A stretch of 64,000 nt of DNA from Mycobacterium nebraskense (GTDB taxonomy: Bacteria > Actinomycetota > Actinomycetes > Mycobacteriales > Mycobacteriaceae), in NCBI RefSeq assembly GCF_002102255.1, contig NZ_LQPH01000148.1, positions 62,001 to 126,000 on the forward strand. Direction: 5' to 3'. The translations under genes were made by a program, and so were the position numbers. Shown in pieces: positions 62,819-64,000 of the stretch (the first letter of the stretch is position 1; the number at the start of each line of letters is the position of its first letter). Under the pieces are notes generated by a model. That model was not told the origin of the DNA. It ran no database searches and saw only the letters and a list, made by a program, of their open reading frames with translations.

Positions 62819-64000
62819 ATGTCAGATCGCGTCATCCTGGCGTACTCCGGCGGTCTGGACACCTCGGTCGCGATCAGCTGGATCGGCAAGGAGACCGGCC
62901 GCGAGGTGGTGGCGGTGGCCATTGACCTCGGCCAGGGCGGCGAGGACATGGAGGTCGTTCGCCAGCGGGCCCTGGACTGCGGCGCGGTGGAAGCCGTTGT
63001 TGTCGACGCCCGCGACGAGTTCGCCGAGGGCTATTGTCTGCCCACCATTTTGAACAACGCCCTCTACATGGACCGCTACCCGCTGGTGTCGGCCATCAGC
63101 CGGCCGCTGATCGCCAAACACCTGGTGGCCGCCGCCCGAGAGCACGGTGGCAGCATCGTCGCGCACGGCTGCACCGGCAAGGGCAACGACCAAGTCCGGT
63201 TCGAGGTCGGATTCGCTTCGCTGGCACCGGATTTGGAGGTGCTGGCGCCGGTCCGCGACTACGCGTGGACGCGGGAGAAGGCGATCGCTTTCGCCGAGGA
63301 GAACGCCATCCCGATCAACGTCAGCAAACGCTCGCCATTCTCGATCGACCAGAACGTGTGGGGCCGCGCGGTGGAAACCGGCTTCCTGGAACACCTTTGG
63401 AACGCGCCCACCAAGGACATCTACGCCTACACCGAAGACCCCACCATCAACTGGAACACGCCCGACGAGGTGATCGTCGGGTTCGAGCGCGGAGTCCCGG
63501 TGTCCATCGACGGCAAACCGGTGTCCGTGCTGCAGGCCGTCGAGGAACTCAACCGCCGCGCCGGCTGCCAGGGGGTGGGGCGCCTCGACGTGGTCGAGGA
63601 CCGGCTGGTGGGCATCAAGAGCCGCGAGATCTACGAGGCCCCCGGGGCGATGGTGCTCATCACCGCCCACACCGAGCTCGAACACGTCACGCTGGAGCGC
63701 GAACTGGGCCGCTTCAAGCGCCACACCGACCAGCGCTGGGCCGAGCTGGTCTACGACGGACTCTGGTACTCGCCGCTGAAGACCGCGCTGGAAGCCTTCG
63801 TCGCGAAAACCCAGGAGCACGTCACGGGCGAGATCCGAATGGTGTTGCACGGCGGCCACATCGCCGTCAACGGCAGGCGCAGCGCGCAGTCGCTTTACGA
63901 CTTCAACCTGGCCACCTACGACGAGGGCGACAGCTTCGACCAGTCGGCCGCCAAGGGCTTCGTCTACGTGCACGGGCTGTCGTCCAAGATCGCTTCCCGC
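62819..64000 (+). CDS. argG: Argininosuccinate synthase (3' truncated)
   Basis: ArgG joins citrulline and aspartate with ATP. The visible 394 codons include the PP-loop AYSGGLDTSVAI, HGCTGKGNDQVRFE and SPFSIDQNVWGRAVE. Compared with the usual mycobacterial length of about 398 residues, only a few C-terminal codons and the stop lie beyond the window. ATG 62819 follows AAGGAG (62805-62810) at eight bases. Confidence 0.97.
   Translation, partial: MSDRVILAYSGGLDTSVAISWIGKETGREVVAVAIDLGQGGEDMEVVRQRALDCGAVEAVVVDARDEFAEGYCLPTILNNALYMDRYPLVSAISRPLIAKHLVAAAREHGGSIVAHGCTGKGNDQVRFEVGFASLAPDLEVLAPVRDYAWTREKAIAFAEENAIPINVSKRSPFSIDQNVWGRAVETGFLEHLWNAPTKDIYAYTEDPTINWNTPDEVIVGFERGVPVSIDGKPVSVLQAVEELNRRAGCQGVGRLDVVEDRLVGIKSREIYEAPGAMVLITAHTELEHVTLERELGRFKRHTDQRWAELVYDGLWYSPLKTALEAFVAKTQEHVTGEIRMVLHGGHIAVNGRRSAQSLYDFNLATYDEGDSFDQSAAKGFVYVHGLSSKIASR

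Overview
This window is chromosomal DNA from a mycobacterium. The evidence is the high G+C content, the frequent GTG/TTG starts, the many ATGA/TGATG start-stop overlaps, and the gene order. The order follows the Mycobacterium tuberculosis block trpB (Rv1612) to argG (Rv1658) almost gene for gene. LysX and the LAM-capping enzyme CapT point to a slow-growing pathogenic or opportunistic clade. The genes recalled for M. tuberculosis as PE17, PE_PGRS30 and the Rv1634 efflux pump are absent, and there is an extra cassette at 24.7-33.8 kb. This fits a non-tuberculous slow grower such as the M. avium group, but the species is inference.

Layout. 0-7.7 kb (+): end of the trp operon (trpB partial, trpA), lgt, a DUF2752 membrane protein, pykA, tesB1 and a DUF2156 membrane protein. 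7.7-15.6 kb (-): the cytochrome bd operon cydABDC, with a palindrome overlapping the predicted cydA promoter, then a DUF308 protein and a class III adenylyl cyclase. 15.6-16.6 kb: a lower-G+C island with a tiny predicted lipoprotein and an atypical short-arm tRNA-Leu(CAA). 16.6-24.7 kb: pdtaR, a thiolase-like/DUF35 pair (-), polA, rpsA and coaE.

24.7-33.8 kb is the accessory part. A minus-strand run encodes an FHA-ABC transporter (Rv1747 type), a DUF402 protein, an orphan LigD-type ATP-dependent ligase and a small secreted protein. Divergent from it are a PknF/PknE-type Ser/Thr kinase, an EspC-like small protein, a WXG-type effector with a possible toxin-like domain, and a convergent all-helical protein that could be its immunity partner. 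This is the most novel region.

33.8-42.1 kb: uvrB and uvrA, each preceded by a match to the RecA-independent (PafBC-type) DNA-damage promoter motif. Between them lie capT, a universal stress protein and a metallo-beta-lactamase-fold hydrolase. 42.1-47.8 kb (-): a small acidic protein, a DUF6653-like protein, a membrane esterase and lysX. 47.9-50.3 kb (+): infC-rpmI-rplT-tsnR behind a structured leader of three perfect hairpins, the last resembling an intrinsic terminator; infC starts with ATC. 50.3-56.9 kb: a DUF2236 oxygenase-like gene (-), a second adenylyl cyclase, a rhomboid-like membrane protein and pheST. 57-64 kb: the arginine operon argCJBDFRG behind an ARG-box-like palindrome; argG lacks only its last few codons.

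Several genes (pykA, polA, the EspC-like gene, uvrB, the immunity candidate, the MBL hydrolase, lysX) show a TANNNT -10 element 6-8 nt before the start codon. This is the pattern of leaderless mycobacterial transcripts, and I used it to choose starts. Gene identities rest on recognised motifs and remembered homologues; no database search was possible.
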